From contig JAGBPB010000090.1 of NCBI GenBank assembly GCA_017633615.1, positions 1 to 64,000 on the forward strand: DNA of 64,000 nucleotides, given 5' to 3'. Origin of the DNA: Bacteroidaceae bacterium. Lineage in GTDB: Bacteria; Bacteroidota; Bacteroidia; Bacteroidales; Bacteroidaceae. The position numbers were made by a program, and so were the translations under genes. This document shows, piece after piece, positions 61,993 to 64,000 of the stretch (position 1 is the first letter of the stretch; each line of letters starts with the position of its first letter). The notes below the pieces were generated by a model. The model ran no database searches. It was not told where the DNA came from and saw only the letters and a list, made by a program, of their open reading frames with translations.

Positions 61993-64000
61993 ATGGAAAA
62001 GAAAATGAGCATAGTGGAATCAACCTGCATTCCAATCAATATAGACAACTGTAACACGGACCTTATCATACCGGCCCGATACATGTCGGCCACCACCCGT
62101 GACCTGGCATACTTTGGCGATGCATTCATGCATGACTTAAAGTTTGAGGCCGATGGCACTCCCAAGAGTGACTTTGTGCTGAACCGCCCCGAGTACAGCG
62201 AGCGCCCTCACAAGGGCTGCCATGAGATTGTCGTGGCAGGCACCAACTGGGGATCGGGCTCAAGCCGCGAGCATGCCGCATGGGCTATTGCGGGATACGG
62301 CATCAGGGTGGTTATATCGGACCGTTTTGCCGATATCCATCGCGGAAATCTGCTTAACTGCTTTGTGCTACCGGTTACCGTGAGCACCAAGTTCCGTGAC
62401 GAGCTGCTGGCAAGCATAAAGAAGGATGCGGGTACCGTTGTCAGGGTGGATCTGGAGGGTCAGACCGTGACCAATCTGGCAACCGGACACAGTGAGAAGT
62501 TTGAGATTGACGCCTACAAGAAGCACTGCCTTCTGAACGGCTTTGACGATATTGATTACCTGCTGAGCCGCAAGAGTGACATCGAGGCTTATGAGGGCAG
62601 GGCCATTCGCGGTCGCTACATTGAGATTCTGGATACCACGCTGCGTGACGGTGAGCAGACATCGGGCGTAAGTTTCTCCAATCAGGAGAAGCTGAGCATT
62701 GCCCAGTCGCTGCTGTCGGATTTGAATGTGGACCGCGTGGAGATAGCATCGGCCATGGTATCGGACCGCGAGCAGGAGTGTGTGCGCGGTATTGCCGAGT
62801 GGGCTCAGCGCAACGGTCTGCTGGGTCGCGTCGAGGTGCTGGGATTTGTTGACCAGAACCGCTCGGCCGACTGGATTCTTGATGCGGGATGCCGCGTTAT
62901 GAACCTGCTCTGCAAGGGCAGCCTCAAACACGTGACCGCCCAGCTAGGCAAGACTGCAGCAGAACATATCAAGGATATTCAAAGCACCGTTGAGTACGCT
63001 GTGAGCCGCGGAATGGAGGTGAATGTCTATCTTGAGGACTGGAGCAACGGAATGAAGCGTTCTCCCAAGTATGTGTTTGATTTGATGGATGCTCTGACCA
63101 GGATGCCTGTCAAGCGCGTGATGCTGCCCGATACATTGGGCATTCTGAATCCCGACACCACTCTGGAGTACTGCCGCCGCATGGTGGAGCGTTATCCGGC
63201 CATACATTTTGATTTCCATGCACATAATGACTATGACCTGGCTGTGGCCAATGTCTATGCGGCTGTGAAGGCCGGCGTGAAGGGTCTGCATGTGACAGTG
63301 AACGGGCTGGGCGAGAGGGCCGGAAATGCGCCGCTGGGCAGTGTGATGGCTGTGCTTAAGGACCAGATAGGTGTTGAGACGGGTCTTAATGAGAACCGCC
63401 TGTTCAAGGTTAGCCGTAAGGTTGAGATGGACAGCGGCATTCATATTCCGCACAATATGCCGGTTGTGGGTGAATTCGTGTTTACCCAGTGTGCAGGCGT
63501 TCATGCCGATGGTGACAAGAAGGATAACCTTTACTATAATGCGCTGCTGCCGGAGCGTTTCGGCCGTGTGCGTGAATATGCGCTGGGCAAGAACAGTGGC
63601 AAGGCCAATATCCAGATGAACCTTATGGCTATGGGTATTGAACTTGATGAGGAGTCAATGCGCAAGGTTACCGACAGGATCATTGAACTTGGTGTCAAGA
63701 AGGAGCAGGTTACTCAGGATGACCTGCCGTACATTGTGCATGATGTGCTGCACCACGAACAGGAGGAGCAGAGAATCCGCATACTGAACTATTCGCTCAG
63801 TCTGACGCAGGGTCTGCGCCCGCAGGCAACCGTCAAGATTGAGATTGACGGCAAGGCATACCAGGAGGCTGCCACCGGTGACGGTCAGTACGATGCGTTT
63901 GTTCGTGCGCTGCGCAAGATATACGCCAGCCTGGACAAACCCTTCCCGGTCCTGACCAACTATACGGTATCAATCCCGCCCGGAGGCCGTACCGATGCCT
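61993..64000 (+). CDS. leuD: LeuD fused to an isopropylmalate/citramalate synthase-like enzyme (cut by window edge)
   Basis: One open frame runs from ATG 61993 to the window end (669 codons, no stop). Residues 1 to about 205 are the LeuD small subunit: NIDNCNTDLIIPARYM, GTNWGSGSSREHAAWA. Without a stop or a new Met the frame passes into a second domain from about 210: [35 protein letters not shown] (HxHND metal site), NGLGERAGN and an LeuA-type regulatory region near the end. In related genomes, as I recall, leuD and this second synthase are separate adjacent genes. The synthase may be isopropylmalate- or citramalate-forming. An alternative start is ATG 62005. Confidence 0.9.
   Translation, partial: MEKKMSIVESTCIPINIDNCNTDLIIPARYMSATTRDLAYFGDAFMHDLKFEADGTPKSDFVLNRPEYSERPHKGCHEIVVAGTNWGSGSSREHAAWAIAGYGIRVVISDRFADIHRGNLLNCFVLPVTVSTKFRDELLASIKKDAGTVVRVDLEGQTVTNLATGHSEKFEIDAYKKHCLLNGFDDIDYLLSRKSDIEAYEGRAIRGRYIEILDTTLRDGEQTSGVSFSNQEKLSIAQSLLSDLNVDRVEIASAMVSDREQECVRGIAEWAQRNGLLGRVEVLGFVDQNRSADWILDAGCRVMNLLCKGSLKHVTAQLGKTAAEHIKDIQSTVEYAVSRGMEVNVYLEDWSNGMKRSPKYVFDLMDALTRMPVKRVMLPDTLGILNPDTTLEYCRRMVERYPAIHFDFHAHNDYDLAVANVYAAVKAGVKGLHVTVNGLGERAGNAPLGSVMAVLKDQIGVETGLNENRLFKVSRKVEMDSGIHIPHNMPVVGEFVFTQCAGVHADGDKKDNLYYNALLPERFGRVREYALGKNSGKANIQMNLMAMGIELDEESMRKVTDRIIELGVKKEQVTQDDLPYIVHDVLHHEQEEQRIRILNYSLSLTQGLRPQATVKIEIDGKAYQEAATGDGQYDAFVRALRKIYASLDKPFPVLTNYTVSIPPGGRTDA

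Noticed and set aside
62560..62640. Frameshift or hidden gene boundary between LeuD and the second synthase
   Set aside because: The frame is continuous, with no stop and no ATG/GTG start near the synthase N-terminus, so a fusion is the simplest reading of this sequence.
62368..63504. Two long minus-strand frames near the right edge
   Set aside because: Both are antisense to the LeuD fusion frame, whose sense translation is continuous and full of enzyme motifs.

Overview
The window is chromosomal DNA of a member of the Bacteroidales, probably a gut or rumen bacterium of the Prevotella/Bacteroides type. Four things support this. Promoters repeatedly carry the Bacteroidota -7 box TAnnTTTG (often TAnnTTTGC). 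Many genes belong to families typical of the order: methylmalonyl-CoA mutase as mutA/mutB, a Mfa2/FimB-like fimbrial anchor, BACON and PCMD domain lipoproteins, glycine-lipid acyltransferases of GlsA/GlsB type, and the thrA / ApgM-type kinase / thrC operon. Polysaccharide enzymes (GH43, GH9, CE1-like esterases) are prominent. Base composition is about 50% GC, with two clearly AT-rich patches. No rRNA, tRNA, CRISPR array or transposase gene was found.

Layout. 1-7623: methylmalonyl-CoA mutase (mutB cut by the window edge), an AspT/YidE-type transporter, a Gly-rich secreted protein, then a minus-strand operon of MATE exporter, cytidylate-kinase-like protein and phosphodiesterase. 7730-14511: xseA-xseB, then three overlapping genes for a membrane-anchored repeat protein, a secreted HExxH peptidase with propeller and barrel regions, and a PrsW-like protease. 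14608-19817: a plant-cell-wall locus of two paralogous esterases, a lipoprotein with a carbohydrate-binding-like end, and a GH43 arabinanase-like enzyme. 19995-31369: fimbrial anchor, M15-like membrane protein, ilvE-trmB, cysK, mrp, an SDR-ALDH pair, a phosphatase-flavoprotein pair and a DUF2461 gene. 31370-33861: a small accessory patch where two genes are separated by relics of the DUF2461 3' end. 33869-44643: a lipid operon (glsA-glsB-GH3), pnuC-radA plus two surface proteins, an esterase divergent from a GH9 enzyme, and a small Cys protein.

44644-51203 is the main accessory island. It begins with a strongly folded candidate RNA ending in a terminator. An M-subunit-like methylase, an Eco57I-type methylase, a HigBA-like toxin/antitoxin pair with its own promoter, and a large GIY-YIG/helicase protein follow, and the island is closed by a 181-bp inverted-repeat element. 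The recognition half of the Eco57I gene and the toxin gene are AT-rich, as if exchanged recently. This is the best candidate for an under-described defence system here.

51271-64000 is amino-acid biosynthesis: thrA, ApgM-type proposed homoserine kinase, thrC and a stand-alone MetH-activation-domain protein; a converging ABC exporter with a PqqD-like protein; then the leu operon. That operon is preceded by a 22-codon Ile/Leu-rich leader peptide and mutually exclusive hairpins, which form a textbook attenuator. It ends in an open LeuD reading frame fused to a second isopropylmalate/citramalate-synthase-like enzyme. Ile codons in the leader and a citramalate-type enzyme in the operon would fit joint Leu and Ile control. 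Two families of short palindromes recur at gene ends across the window.
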